Origin: Streptomyces albus subsp. albus
GTDB taxonomy: Bacteria; Actinomycetota; Actinomycetes; Streptomycetales; Streptomycetaceae
DNA: 64,000 nucleotides
Direction: 5' to 3'
NCBI RefSeq assembly: GCF_000719865.1
Contig: NZ_JOID01000007.1
Location: forward strand, 124,001-188,000
Part shown: in pieces, positions 42,213 through 50,422 of the stretch
How positions within the stretch are numbered: the first letter of the stretch is position 1
Layout of the letters: each line of letters begins with the position of its first letter
Program-made: the position numbers and the translations under genes
The notes under the pieces: generated by a model
Databases searched by the model: none
What the model was told of the DNA's origin: nothing
What the model saw: the letters and a program-made list of their open reading frames with translations, nothing else

Positions 42213-43460
42213 TCAGGCCGCTCCGGTCACGGCGGCGGGGCGCAGGGCGAGCACGTCCCGGTAGACGGTCTCGGTGGCGGCCGCGACCCGGTTCCAGCCG
42301 AAGCGGAGGAGGGCGCGGCGGCGCCCGGCGAGCCCGCACGCCTCGCGCAGCTCCGGGTTGCGCAGCAGCGCGGAGGCGGCGGCCGCGAGGGCCGCGGGGT
42401 CGCCCGGCGGCACGAGCCGCCCGGTGCCCGGGTCGGCGACGGAGTCCATCTGGCCGCCGACGGCGCTGGCCACCACGGGGGTTCCGCAGGCCATGGCCTC
42501 CAGCGGCACGATGCCGAACGGCTCGTAGTCGGCCGGGCAGAGGACGAGGTCGGCACCGCGCAGCAGCGCGGGCACGTCCTCCGGCGGTACTCCGCCGGTG
42601 AAGCGCACCCGGTCGGCCACGCCCGCCTTCCGGGCGAGCGCGCGCAGCCGGCGCACCTCCGGGTCCGCGCCGATGCGGTGCGGCGGCGGGCCGCCCGCGA
42701 TGACGAGTTCGGCATCCGGCAGCAGGGCGAGCGCGGCGATCGACACAGCCGCTCCCTTGCGCGGCACGAGCCGCCCGATCTGCAGCAGCCGGTGTGGCAG
42801 CGGCCCGCGGGGCGCGGCGGGCCCGTCGGGGGTGAACCGCTCGGTGTCGACGCCGCAGGGGACGACGGAGATCCGCCCGGCGGGGATGCCCATGGTGATG
42901 AGTTCCGCGACCTCGTCGCGGCAGGTGGCGATGATCCGGTCGCTGCTCTCGCCGATCTCCGTCTCCAGCAGGATCCGCTCCGGCGGGCTGGTGTCGGCGC
43001 CGCCCTGGTGGCGCTTCTTGACGGCGCCGAGGGCGTGGTACGTGTGCGCGACCGGCACGCCGGTCTCGCGGGCGGCTTGCAGCGTGGCCAGCCCGGACAT
43101 CCAGAAGTGCGAGTGCGCCAGGTCGGGGGGCGCGAGCTCCCACTGCCGGGCGAGGCGCCGGCCGAACTCGGGCATGTAGGGCAGCAGTTCGTCCTTGGGG
43201 AGCTCCCGCGCGGGCCCGGCCGGCACATGGCACACCTCGACGCCCGGGCGCAGCGGTACACGGTCGGGCAGGTCGGGCGCATCGCGCCGGGTGTGGACGG
43301 TGACCCTGTGGCCGCGGTCGGCGAGGGCGCCGGCGAGGTGCGCCACATGGACGTTCTGTCCGCCCGCGTCGACTCCGCCGAGGACGGCCAGCGGACTGGC
43401 GTGCTCGGATATGAGGGCGATGGCGAGGGAGCCCGCGCCGCTCCGGACGGTGACGGTCAT
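42213..43460 (-). CDS. Glycosyltransferase family 4
   Basis: 415-residue GT-B enzyme. The N-terminal part has ALISEHASPLAVLGGVDAGGQNVHVAHLAGALADRGHRVTVHTRR (GGQNVHV acceptor/donor loop), and the C-terminal GT4 domain contains RLLQIGRLVPRKGAAVSIAALALLP, ADLVLCPADYEPFGIVPLEAMACGTPVVASAVGGQMD with the E-x7-E motif (EPFGIVPLEAMA). Retaining GT4 enzymes of this subtype transfer a hexose or heptose onto lipid- or glycan-linked acceptors. It overlaps the next gene by ATGA (43457-43460) and is upstream of gmhA by 70 nt in the same operon. Confidence 0.9.
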   Translation of the reverse strand: MTVTVRSGAGSLAIALISEHASPLAVLGGVDAGGQNVHVAHLAGALADRGHRVTVHTRRDAPDLPDRVPLRPGVEVCHVPAGPARELPKDELLPYMPEFGRRLARQWELAPPDLAHSHFWMSGLATLQAARETGVPVAHTYHALGAVKKRHQGGADTSPPERILLETEIGESSDRIIATCRDEVAELITMGIPAGRISVVPCGVDTERFTPDGPAAPRGPLPHRLLQIGRLVPRKGAAVSIAALALLPDAELVIAGGPPPHRIGADPEVRRLRALARKAGVADRVRFTGGVPPEDVPALLRGADLVLCPADYEPFGIVPLEAMACGTPVVASAVGGQMDSVADPGTGRLVPPGDPAALAAAASALLRNPELREACGLAGRRRALLRFGWNRVAAATETVYRDVLALRPAAVTGAA

Positions 43461-44422
43461 CGGGTGACCTCCTCGATCAGGTGCTCCCAGTCGCTCAGGA
43501 AGCGCTTGAGGCCGTAGCGTTCGAGGGCGGCGGTGCGGGCCCGCGCCCCGTCCTCGGCGGCCGCCGCGGGGTCGTCCAGATAGGCGCGGGCGGCGCGGGC
43601 CAGTTCCTCGGGCCGCGTCGAGACGAAGCCGGCTCCGGCGGGGACGGCCTCCACGGCCTCGGTGGTGGCGAGGGCGACCACCGGCATCCCGAGGTGCATG
43701 GCCTCCAGCAGGGAGAGCCCGAGGGAGGTCCAGCGGACCGGGTGGAGGTAGAGCCGGCGCCGCGCCATGGCGGTGTGCAGTTCGCTCTGCGGCAGGTCCC
43801 GGACCCGGCAGCGCTCCTCGTCCAGCCCGAGGTGCGCCGGAAGTCCTTCGGTGCGCATGCCGAAGACATCCAGGGGCGCGGCCGCGCTCAGGTGGGGCAG
43901 CAGGTCGGTGCCGGTGGTGCGGCCGCGGCGGACGGGTTCGTTGACGACGACGGCCGCGCGCTCCACCTCGCCGGTGTAGAGGTGGCCGGGGTCGACGATG
44001 CCGTGTTCGATCACGGCGGTGCGGGTGGATCCGTTGTCCCAGAACAGCCGGTTGAAGTGGGTGACGTGGACGAGGGTCAGGCCGGCCCGGTCCGCGGCCG
44101 GGTGGCGGGTGTGGGGGACGTCGCCGTCGGGCGCGTTGTGCTCCAGGTAGACGGCCGGGACGTCCCGGCCGGGCCGCCGCCCGCCGAGCCAGCGCTCGGC
44201 GAGCTCCGCCTCGTGCGGCCGCTGGAGGACGACGAGGTCCACGGGTTCGTCGCGCAGCTGCTCGGGGGTGCGTTCGAGGACGGAGTCCGGCCAGGCCCAG
44301 GTGCGGGCGCGGCCGAGGCCGTCGGGGCCGCGGCCGGGCAGGACGGGCACCAGATAGGTGTGCGGGCCCTGGACGAACGCCGTCGTCCAGGAACCGTGCA
44401 CGTGCCAGAGCAGGATGTTCAT
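43457..44422 (-). CDS. Glycosyltransferase (GT-B, GT4-like)
   Basis: 321 residues. The C-terminal half shows GT-B donor-binding features: RRRLYLHPVRWTSLGLSLLEAMHLGMPVVALATTEAVEAVPAGAGFVS (a variant E-x7-E), while the N-terminal half (MNILLWHVHGSWTTAFVQGPHTYLVPVLP; AVYLEHNAPDGDVPHTRH) has the glycan-binding side of the fold. The sequence is shorter and more divergent than the neighbouring GT4. It overlaps both neighbours by four bases, tying it firmly to the heptose/glycosyltransferase operon. Donor and acceptor unknown. Confidence 0.85.
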   Translation of the reverse strand: MNILLWHVHGSWTTAFVQGPHTYLVPVLPGRGPDGLGRARTWAWPDSVLERTPEQLRDEPVDLVVLQRPHEAELAERWLGGRRPGRDVPAVYLEHNAPDGDVPHTRHPAADRAGLTLVHVTHFNRLFWDNGSTRTAVIEHGIVDPGHLYTGEVERAAVVVNEPVRRGRTTGTDLLPHLSAAAPLDVFGMRTEGLPAHLGLDEERCRVRDLPQSELHTAMARRRLYLHPVRWTSLGLSLLEAMHLGMPVVALATTEAVEAVPAGAGFVSTRPEELARAARAYLDDPAAAAEDGARARTAALERYGLKRFLSDWEHLIEEVTR

Positions 44423-45843
44423 GCGGTCCTCCACTCCGGGTCTCCGGTGGCCGGTGCGGCCGGCCCGGCCGGGCAGGCGGTCGGCACCGTGGGGCGGGGC
44501 GGCGCGGCGCGCTCGGGCGGCGCTGCGGGGTCGGGCGGGGCCACGGGGTCGGCCGGGCCCGCGCCGTCGGGCAGGATCGTTGACACGGGCGGCGCCCCGG
44601 GGTCGCCGCGGGGAGCGGCAGACGCGGGGTCGCGGGACGGGGCGGCCGGTGCCGGACCGCCACACGGGACGGCCGACGCGGGGTCGCTGTACGGGGCGGG
44701 GCGGGAGGCGGGCCCGGATCCGGCCGCCGGCGGGGGTGCGGCCGACCGCCCCGGCGCGGCCTGCCGCTCGGGCACCACTGCCGTCCGCGGCGCCGCCGCC
44801 CGCTCGGACGCCGCCGCGGGCCGCGCCGGGCCTTCGGTCGACGTGCCCGTCAACCTCCCCACGGCGGACAGCAGTTCGGCGTCCGTCACCGAGTCCAGGC
44901 ACGGATGCCCGGGTACGGGACACTCGCGGGCGCGGGTCCCGGCGCACGGCGCGTCCTGCCGTCCCAGCACTACGTGCGGCACCCCGTACGGCGCCCAGCG
45001 CTCGGCGGGCACGACCGGTGCGAACAGGCAGACGACGGGCGCGCCGACGGCCGCCGCCAGGTGCGAGGGCCCGGTGTTGCCGGTGACGACCGCCCGGGCG
45101 CGGGACAGGACCCCGGCCAGCTCGCGCAGGTCCGTGCGCCCCCCGAGGTCGAGCCCGTACTCCCCCGCGACGGCCGCGGTGAGTTCCTTCTCTCCCGGGC
45201 CGCCGGTGACGACGACCCGGTGCCCGGCCGCGTCGAGCGCCGCCACGGCGCGCGCGGCCCGCTCGGGGCTCCAGGCGCGGGCGGGGACGGCGGCCCCGGG
45301 GTGGACGACGAGGTACGGGTCCTCCCCGGTGAGGTGGGTGGTGTCGGCGGTGTCGCGCACCCGCAGGGCCCCGTCGTCGCCGGCCGGCAGGGCGAAGCCG
45401 GCCGCCTCCGCGAGCGCCAGCGCGGCCCGCGCCTCGTGCTGCGCGGCCGCGCGCCGGTGACGCAGATCGAGCAGCGATCCGGGGTAGTGCTCGCTGTCGG
45501 CGGCGATCCAGCGCACGCCGGCCATGCGCAGCAGCAGCGCGATGGGCAGCGGGCTCTGGTGGTACGAGGCCAGGATGAGCGCCCGGTCGAAGCGTCCCGC
45601 CGATACGGCCTCGATCAGCGCCTCGTGATCGCCCCGGCGCACCGGCGGCGGCTCCAGGCCGACCCACGGCGCGTCGTACACGAGGACGTCGTCGACCCCC
45701 GGGAGCAGCCGCGCGGCCTGCTCGCCCTGCGGCCCGCAGAGCATCGCGGTGTACGAGGAACCGTGCGCGGCCGCGCGTACCGCGGGGCCGGCGAGCAGGA
45801 CGTCTCCGGCGCTGTCGAGACGGACGACGAGGGTGCGTATCAC
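44419..45843 (-). CDS. Glycosyltransferase family 9 (heptosyltransferase-like) with a long disordered tail
   Basis: 474 residues. The GT9 catalytic part (1-345) opens IRTLVVRLDSAGDVLLAGPAVRAAA and includes YLVVHPGAAVPARAWSPERAARAVAALDAAGHRVVVTGGPGEKELTAAVA and RAVVTGNTGPSHLAAAVGAPVVCLFAPVVP (nucleotide-sugar site). CAGTRARECPVPGHPCLDSV adds a Cys-rich loop typical of heptosyltransferase II-like proteins. Residues 345-474 are Pro/Ala/Asp repeats (DPASA, RGDPG) of unknown role. GTG start at 45843 has GAAGGGAG; a GTGA overlap joins it to the phosphatase gene. Confidence 0.87.
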   Translation of the reverse strand: MIRTLVVRLDSAGDVLLAGPAVRAAAHGSSYTAMLCGPQGEQAARLLPGVDDVLVYDAPWVGLEPPPVRRGDHEALIEAVSAGRFDRALILASYHQSPLPIALLLRMAGVRWIAADSEHYPGSLLDLRHRRAAAQHEARAALALAEAAGFALPAGDDGALRVRDTADTTHLTGEDPYLVVHPGAAVPARAWSPERAARAVAALDAAGHRVVVTGGPGEKELTAAVAGEYGLDLGGRTDLRELAGVLSRARAVVTGNTGPSHLAAAVGAPVVCLFAPVVPAERWAPYGVPHVVLGRQDAPCAGTRARECPVPGHPCLDSVTDAELLSAVGRLTGTSTEGPARPAAASERAAAPRTAVVPERQAAPGRSAAPPPAAGSGPASRPAPYSDPASAVPCGGPAPAAPSRDPASAAPRGDPGAPPVSTILPDGAGPADPVAPPDPAAPPERAAPPRPTVPTACPAGPAAPATGDPEWRTA

Positions 45844-46586
45844 GCGGCGCTCCCTTCGCCGGACGGACCGTCCGCTTCCCCGGAGGGACGGCCTTCGCGG
45901 GAGGGAGGGGAAGGACGGCGGTCCTCGCGGGACCGACGGTCCAGTCCGGACGGAAGGTCCAGTCCGGACGGCGGGCGGCCCAGCGCCACGCGCACCGCCG
46001 CCAGCAGGTCGGCCGCGCGCTCCGGGGCCGCGTCGGTCTCCTCGGCACGGGTCACGGGGGTGGGCACCAGTACGCCCCGGGCGCCGGCCGCGCGGGCCGC
46101 ACCCAGGTCGGCGCCGATGTCGCCGATGACGACCGTCTCCTCCGGCGCCACACCGAGCCGCGCGCAGGCGGCGAACACCAGTCCGGGCGCCGGCTTCCGG
46201 CAGGGGCAGCCGTCGCCGGGCCCGTGCGGGCAGACGGCCCACACCCCGAACGGTCCGAGCAGTTCCTCGACCCGCCGCCGCACGGCTTCGACCTGCCGCC
46301 GGGTGAGGAGCCCGCGGGCCACCCCGGACTGGTTGCTCACCACGCCGACGGCCACGCCCCGGGCCCGTACCGCCTCCAGCGCTTCGCGGGCGTGCGGCAT
46401 CAGGCGTACGAGCGCGGGGTCGCCGTTGTACGGAACGTCCTCGACGAGCGTGCCGTCGCGGTCGAACAGGACGGCTCGCGTCGCGCCGGCGGGCGCGAGA
46501 GGCGTTCGCGGCGGCTCACCGGGAGCGTAGAGCCACGGGCCCTCGGGCGGCGCCGGGACTTCGTGGGGGGTTGTAGTGATCGGCAC
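45840..46586 (-). CDS. gmhB: GmhB-like D,D-heptose 1,7-bisphosphate phosphatase (HAD-IIIA)
   Basis: 248 residues. HAD motifs: ATRAVLFDRDGTLVEDVPYNGDPALVRLMP, GVAVGVVSNQSGVARGLLTRRQVEAV and CRKPAPGLVFAACARLGVAPEETVVIGDIGADLGAARAAGARGVLV. The zinc-binding insertion is CPHGPGDGCPCRKP, as in GmhB. The enzyme removes the C7 phosphate of heptose 1,7-bisphosphate between the two HldE steps. GTG 46586 is assumed, but no strong ribosome site is present. The C-terminal tail is basic and Pro-rich. It is the first gene of the operon, opening into the repeat-rich intergenic region. Confidence 0.85.
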   Translation of the reverse strand: MPITTTPHEVPAPPEGPWLYAPGEPPRTPLAPAGATRAVLFDRDGTLVEDVPYNGDPALVRLMPHAREALEAVRARGVAVGVVSNQSGVARGLLTRRQVEAVRRRVEELLGPFGVWAVCPHGPGDGCPCRKPAPGLVFAACARLGVAPEETVVIGDIGADLGAARAAGARGVLVPTPVTRAEETDAAPERAADLLAAVRVALGRPPSGLDLPSGLDRRSREDRRPSPPSREGRPSGEADGPSGEGSAA

Positions 46587-46886
46587 GACGGCGCGGGTAG
46601 CCCGAGAGCCGCTCCGCAAACACGGTCAAACGCCACGAGGAGTCACTGTGGCCGGACCGCCCAGTACATCGCTCCTGGTCGCGACGGTAACCAGGGCCGA
46701 TTACCGGACATGCGCCCCTCCGTGCCCGGTCGGCGCCCTCCCGGATCCTCCGCCTCCGGCAGCCCTTCCGGACCGGCGGCGGTGCGGCGTCCGGCGTCCG
46801 GCTCCGGCGAGACAGCCGGCCGGGCGGTGAGCTGAGACCCGGGCCGCACCCCGGCCGAACGTCGACACGGCGCTGCACGCGCTTCG

Positions 46887-46928
46887 CGGCACGCGGCACG
46901 CGGCACGCGGCACGCGGCACGCGGCACG
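46887..46928. repeat. Heptanucleotide array A: CGGCACG x 6
   Basis: Six perfect tandem copies of the 7-mer CGGCACG with no spacer, about 300 nt upstream of the heptose operon start. Period 7 is unusual for coding DNA. Confidence 0.9.
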
Positions 46929-47000
46929 CGAGGGACAGTGCGCGGTGGACTGCACGCTGAGCGATGGGCGAGCGGTTGACGGAAAGCGGTACACGGAACG

Positions 47001-47077
47001 ACGGGCCACGGGCCACGGGCGACGGGCGACGGGCGACGGGCGACGGGCGACGGGCGACGGGCGACGGGCGACGGGCG
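47001..47077. repeat. Heptanucleotide array B: ACGGGCS x 11
   Basis: Two ACGGGCC units followed by nine ACGGGCG units, contiguous, all with a 7-bp period; ends in ACGGTAA. It sits 73 nt beyond array A in the same intergenic region. Confidence 0.9.
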
Positions 47078-47502
47078 ACGGTAAGCCGCAGCGGCCCGGC
47101 GGCACACCGTGCGGCCGGAGCCGGGAGCAGCACAGCGGTGTGGGTGTGGTCCCGCACCGGCGGCGCCGTTCCGCTCCGCCACCGCACCGCACCGCACCTC
47201 ACCGGCCCCGCCGCCGCCCCGCCGCCACCTTGACCGCCGGATCGGATCGGTGCTTGCATCGGGCCTCACCAACGCGCCGCATTCCAGAGCGTGTTGACGG
47301 CCCTCGGGCCATCCGTGCTCCACGGCGGCACCGGCACCACCCAACACCCTTCCGCCAGGACGGCAGAGCCGCGCCCGTCGGACAACGTTGTCGAGAAGCC
47401 GCCCGCCCCGAAACCCCCGCCACCACCGCGGGCGCACCAGTCGTCCCGCCCGGCCCCTTCCCGCACCGCCCCCGACCACGCCACCGGCCCAGGAGGACCC
47501 CC

Positions 47503-48933
47503 ATGAACTCCCCCGCCCACCCCGCCCCGCCCTCACCCCACGACTCGGCGCGGGCACCGCACCGGAGATCCCGCACGGCGGGAACCCGATCCGGCCGGCG
47601 CGAACCCGCCGCCCGACGGCTCCCGGCCCTCGCCGCCGGCCGCCTGGCCCGCCCCGTGGCCGCCGCTGCCGTCCTCGCCCTGGCGGCGGCACTGGCCCCG
47701 GCGGCCGCCCAGCCCGCCGCCGCTCACGGCACCCCGGCCCGGCCCGGCCCCGGCAAGAGCCGCGGCTGGGTCGCCGCCTGGGGCGCGAGCCAGGTGGCCG
47801 GCAGCACCATCCCCTGGAGCGACTGCCCGGCCGGTGAGGGGCTGGAGAACCAGACGGTCCGCAACGTCCTGTTCGTCAAGGGCGGCGGCAGCAGCGTCCG
47901 GGTCCGGGTCACCAACGCCTTCGGCACGCAGCCCGTCACGGTGGACAAGGTGACCGTCGCTCTCCAGGCCGAGGGCGCCGACGCCGTCCCCGGCACCCTG
48001 CGCACCCTGGCCTTCGGCGGGGACCGGGCCACCACCCTCGCTGCGGGAGAGGAACGGTTCAGCGACCCGGTCCGGATGCCCGTACGAGCGCTCTCGACTC
48101 TCCTCGTCAGCGTCCATGTCGACAAGGCGACCGGCCCCGTCGCCAACCACCCCTTCACCGCGCAGGGCAACTACCTGGCCGACGGCGACGAGGCGGCCGA
48201 CCCCTCCGGCGATGACTACGCCGGCACGCCGTGCTGGATGCTCGTCAGCGGGGTGGACGTGCGCGGCGACCACCGCACGGTCGGCTCGGTGGTGGCCTTC
48301 GGCGACTCGATCACCGACACCGCGAGCACCACGGGCAACGCCAACCAGCGCTACCCGGACCATCTCGCCCGCCGCCTCCGGGCCCGCACGGGCCCGACCC
48401 TGTCGGTGGTCAACGCGGGCCTGGGCGGCAACCGCCTGCTCGCCGACCGCGAGGGCGAGCCGTACTACGGCGTCGCCGCCCTCTCCCGCATGGAGCGCGA
48501 CGCCTTCGGACAGACCGGCGTCCGCTCGGTGATCCTGCTGGAGGGCGTCAACGACATCGGCTACGACGCCACGGCGGAGGAACTCATCGCCGGCTACCAG
48601 GCGTTCATCGAGGAGGGCCATCGCCACGGCGTGAAGGTGTACGGCGGAACACTGCTGCCCATGGCCGGCTCGCTCATCTGGACGGAGAGCCGCCAGGCCA
48701 CGTGGGACGCGGTGAACCACTGGATCCGCACCTCGGGCGCGTTCGACGGCGTCATCGACTTCGCGGCGGCCACCGCCTCCCCCGGCGACCCCCTGACGCT
48801 CAACCCGGCCTACGACAGCGGCGATCACCTCCACCCCAACGACGCGGGCACCCGCGCGATGGCGGAGGCGGTCGACCTGGACCTGCTCCTCACGGACGCC
48901 CGCGGCCGCACCCCCGGCGCCGGCCGGCGCTGA
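47503..48933 (+). CDS. Secreted SGNH/GDSL hydrolase
   Basis: 476 residues. Residues 1-75 form a long, Arg-rich N-region and a hydrophobic alanine-rich signal (PVAAAAVLALAAALAPAAAQPAAAHG), likely cleaved near 70-76. The SGNH blocks follow: VAFGDSITDTAST (GDS nucleophile), VVNAGLGGNRLL (Gly), LLEGVNDIGYDAT (Asn) and GDHLHPNDAG (Asp-x2-His). The enzyme would be an extracellular esterase/lipase or polysaccharide deacetylase of the Streptomyces GDSL type. The N-terminal part of the mature protein (WGASQVAGST to TAQGNYL) is a beta domain seen in this subgroup. ATG 47503 has AGGAGG. Neighbouring genes suggest polysaccharide degradation. Confidence 0.87.
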   Translation: MNSPAHPAPPSPHDSARAPHRRSRTAGTRSGRREPAARRLPALAAGRLARPVAAAAVLALAAALAPAAAQPAAAHGTPARPGPGKSRGWVAAWGASQVAGSTIPWSDCPAGEGLENQTVRNVLFVKGGGSSVRVRVTNAFGTQPVTVDKVTVALQAEGADAVPGTLRTLAFGGDRATTLAAGEERFSDPVRMPVRALSTLLVSVHVDKATGPVANHPFTAQGNYLADGDEAADPSGDDYAGTPCWMLVSGVDVRGDHRTVGSVVAFGDSITDTASTTGNANQRYPDHLARRLRARTGPTLSVVNAGLGGNRLLADREGEPYYGVAALSRMERDAFGQTGVRSVILLEGVNDIGYDATAEELIAGYQAFIEEGHRHGVKVYGGTLLPMAGSLIWTESRQATWDAVNHWIRTSGAFDGVIDFAAATASPGDPLTLNPAYDSGDHLHPNDAGTRAMAEAVDLDLLLTDARGRTPGAGRR

Positions 48934-48989
48934 GCGGTCACGACGCGGACGGCGGTGCCTCCCCCCGGACGTGAGCGGCGCCGCCGCCG

Positions 48990-50003
48990 TCAGGCGCTGG
49001 CGCGGACGACCAGCCGGGTGGGCAGGATCAGCGGGGTGGGGGTCTGCCCGCCCACGAGGGCGGCGAGCATGCGCGCCATCTCCCGCCCGAGGGCCTGTAT
49101 GGGCTGATGCACGGTGGTGAGGGGCGGATCGGAGGCCTGCGCGGGGGCCAGGTCGTCGAAGCCGACCACGGCGACGTCGTCGGGCACCCTCCGGCCGGCC
49201 CCGCGCAACGTCCGCAGCGCGCCCACGCCCATGTTGTCGTTGGCGGCGAACACCCCGTCCACGTCGGGGTGTTCCGCCAGCAGCGCGGCCATGGCGGCGG
49301 CCCCGCTGCGCTCGGTGAAGTCCCCTTCCCGCGGCGGGAACGGTTCGAGCCCGGCCGCCAGCAGGGCGTCCCGGTACCCGCGGTACCGGGCGCGTCCGGC
49401 CTCGGTGTCCAGCCGCCCGCAGAGCGCGGCCACGCGCGTACGGCCGAGCGAGACGAGGTACTCGGCGGCCTCGCGCGCCCCGCCGGCGTTGTCGACGTCC
49501 ACGTACCAGCGGGGCGCCGGACCGACCGGCCGTCCGCCGAACACGACGGGCACCGCGGCCTCCTCGGCCATCCGGGCCAGCGGGTCGCCCTCGCGCAGCG
49601 CCATCAGCATCACACCGTCGGCGATCTTGGAACGGAAGAGCTCCTCCACCCGTTTGCGGCCCCGGTCGGAGGCGGCCAGACACAGCATCAGATGCAGGTC
49701 CGCCTCCTCCAGGGCGGCCGACGCCCCGACGATCACCTGGGCGAAGAACGGATCGGCGAAGATCGAGGGATCCTCTCCCGAGACGACCAGGGCGGCCGCC
49801 CCCGTCTGCCGGGTGGCCAGCGCCCGGGCGGTGGGGTCGGGCACGTAACCGAGCTGCCGGACGGCGCGTTCGACCGCCTCGCGCTTGGCGCTGCTGACGT
49901 GCGGGGCGTTGTTGAGGGCCCGGGAGGCCACGGACCGGGACACGCCCGCGAGTCCCGCCACCTCGTCGAGCGTCGGTCGCCGACGCGGCGCATCCTCTGC
50001 CAT
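48990..50003 (-). CDS. LacI-family transcriptional regulator
   Basis: 337 residues. The N-terminal HTH is RPTLDEVAGLAGVSRSVASRALNNAPHVSSAKREAVERAVRQLGYVPD, followed by the hinge and a periplasmic-binding-protein-like effector domain (DPFFAQVIVGASAALEEADLHLMLCLAASDR to the C-terminal TTVHQPIQALGREMARML). LacI-type regulators of Streptomyces control polysaccharide hydrolase genes (for example CebR for cellulases). It is divergent from the GH6 cellulase gene, and palindromes in the shared region are candidate operators. ATG 50003 chosen; GAGGGGATCGAGG upstream is a weak ribosome site, and a longer frame exists. Confidence 0.88.
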   Translation of the reverse strand: MAEDAPRRRPTLDEVAGLAGVSRSVASRALNNAPHVSSAKREAVERAVRQLGYVPDPTARALATRQTGAAALVVSGEDPSIFADPFFAQVIVGASAALEEADLHLMLCLAASDRGRKRVEELFRSKIADGVMLMALREGDPLARMAEEAAVPVVFGGRPVGPAPRWYVDVDNAGGAREAAEYLVSLGRTRVAALCGRLDTEAGRARYRGYRDALLAAGLEPFPPREGDFTERSGAAAMAALLAEHPDVDGVFAANDNMGVGALRTLRGAGRRVPDDVAVVGFDDLAPAQASDPPLTTVHQPIQALGREMARMLAALVGGQTPTPLILPTRLVVRASA

Positions 50004-50114
50004 GCCCTCGATCCCCTCGTTGCCGACCGGACGGCGTCCCATCCTCGCGCATTCGGCCGCCCCCGTCCCGCGGATGGGAGCCGGACCGGGCGAGAAAGCC
50101 CCGGCAGGAGAAAA

Positions 50115-50130
50115 CTGGGACCGCTTCCAG
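50115..50130. promoter_or_regulatory. Imperfect 16-bp operator near the LacI-regulator start
   Basis: CTGGGACCGCTTCCAG, 12 of 16 positions symmetrical, about 110 nt before the regulator start. Could serve autoregulation. Confidence 0.45.
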
Positions 50131-50237
50131 CCGTGGCGGCCCTCACCTCCAGCCGCTTGACCGATCCTCACAATTGAACTCTTGACAGGGGAAACGGAGC
50201 GGCACAACGATACCGGTCACATGTCGAGGTGCGGCGC

Positions 50238-50253
50238 TGGAAGCGCTCTCGGT
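50238..50253. promoter_or_regulatory. Imperfect operator adjacent to the perfect one
   Basis: CTGGAAGCGCTCTCGG, 10 of 16 symmetrical positions; its centre is 15 bp from that of the next operator, so the pair could bind two dimers side by side. Confidence 0.4.
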
Positions 50254-50268
50254 TGGAAGCGCTTCCAA
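50253..50268. promoter_or_regulatory. Perfect 16-bp LacI-type palindrome
   Basis: TTGGAAGCGCTTCCAA, fully symmetrical, 154 nt before the cellulase ATG. It has the central CG-containing geometry typical of LacI-family operators and an AGCGCT core. Confidence 0.7.
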
Positions 50269-50422
50269 ACCGGCGCCGCACCACTCGCATGCCGTCCCCA
50301 CCGGCCGGCCGGACAAGCCGCCGCCGTGCGGGGGCGCGGAACCACCGCACTTCCTTCAGCGCGTCGCACGCTCGGGACGAGGGCGGGCGGCGCATCCCCC
50401 ACCAGGAATCCGAGGTACCGAC

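Larger units (their letters stand above)
46587..47502. other. 916-nt divergent intergenic region with two tandem arrays
   Basis: Lies between the leftward heptose operon and the rightward SGNH hydrolase. Frames with a repeated 7-residue unit are products of the heptamer arrays below, not genes. Both arrays fall in the promoter zone; no canonical -10/-35 was identified. Confidence 0.6.
50004..50422. other. Divergent regulatory region LacI regulator/GH6 cellulase
   Basis: 419 nt with three palindrome-like operators (listed separately). No additional gene. The central AGCGCT resembles the core of Streptomyces CebR-type sites. Confidence 0.6.

Noticed and set aside
46887..47077. CRISPR-like array
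   Set aside because: The repeats are 7-mers with no spacers and no cas genes are near; they are simple tandem repeats.
46516..47692. Frames containing a repeated RRPSPVA-type heptapeptide
   Set aside because: These are translations of the 7-bp tandem array (7 bp x 3 = 7 codons), not genes; no ribosome site or conserved domain.
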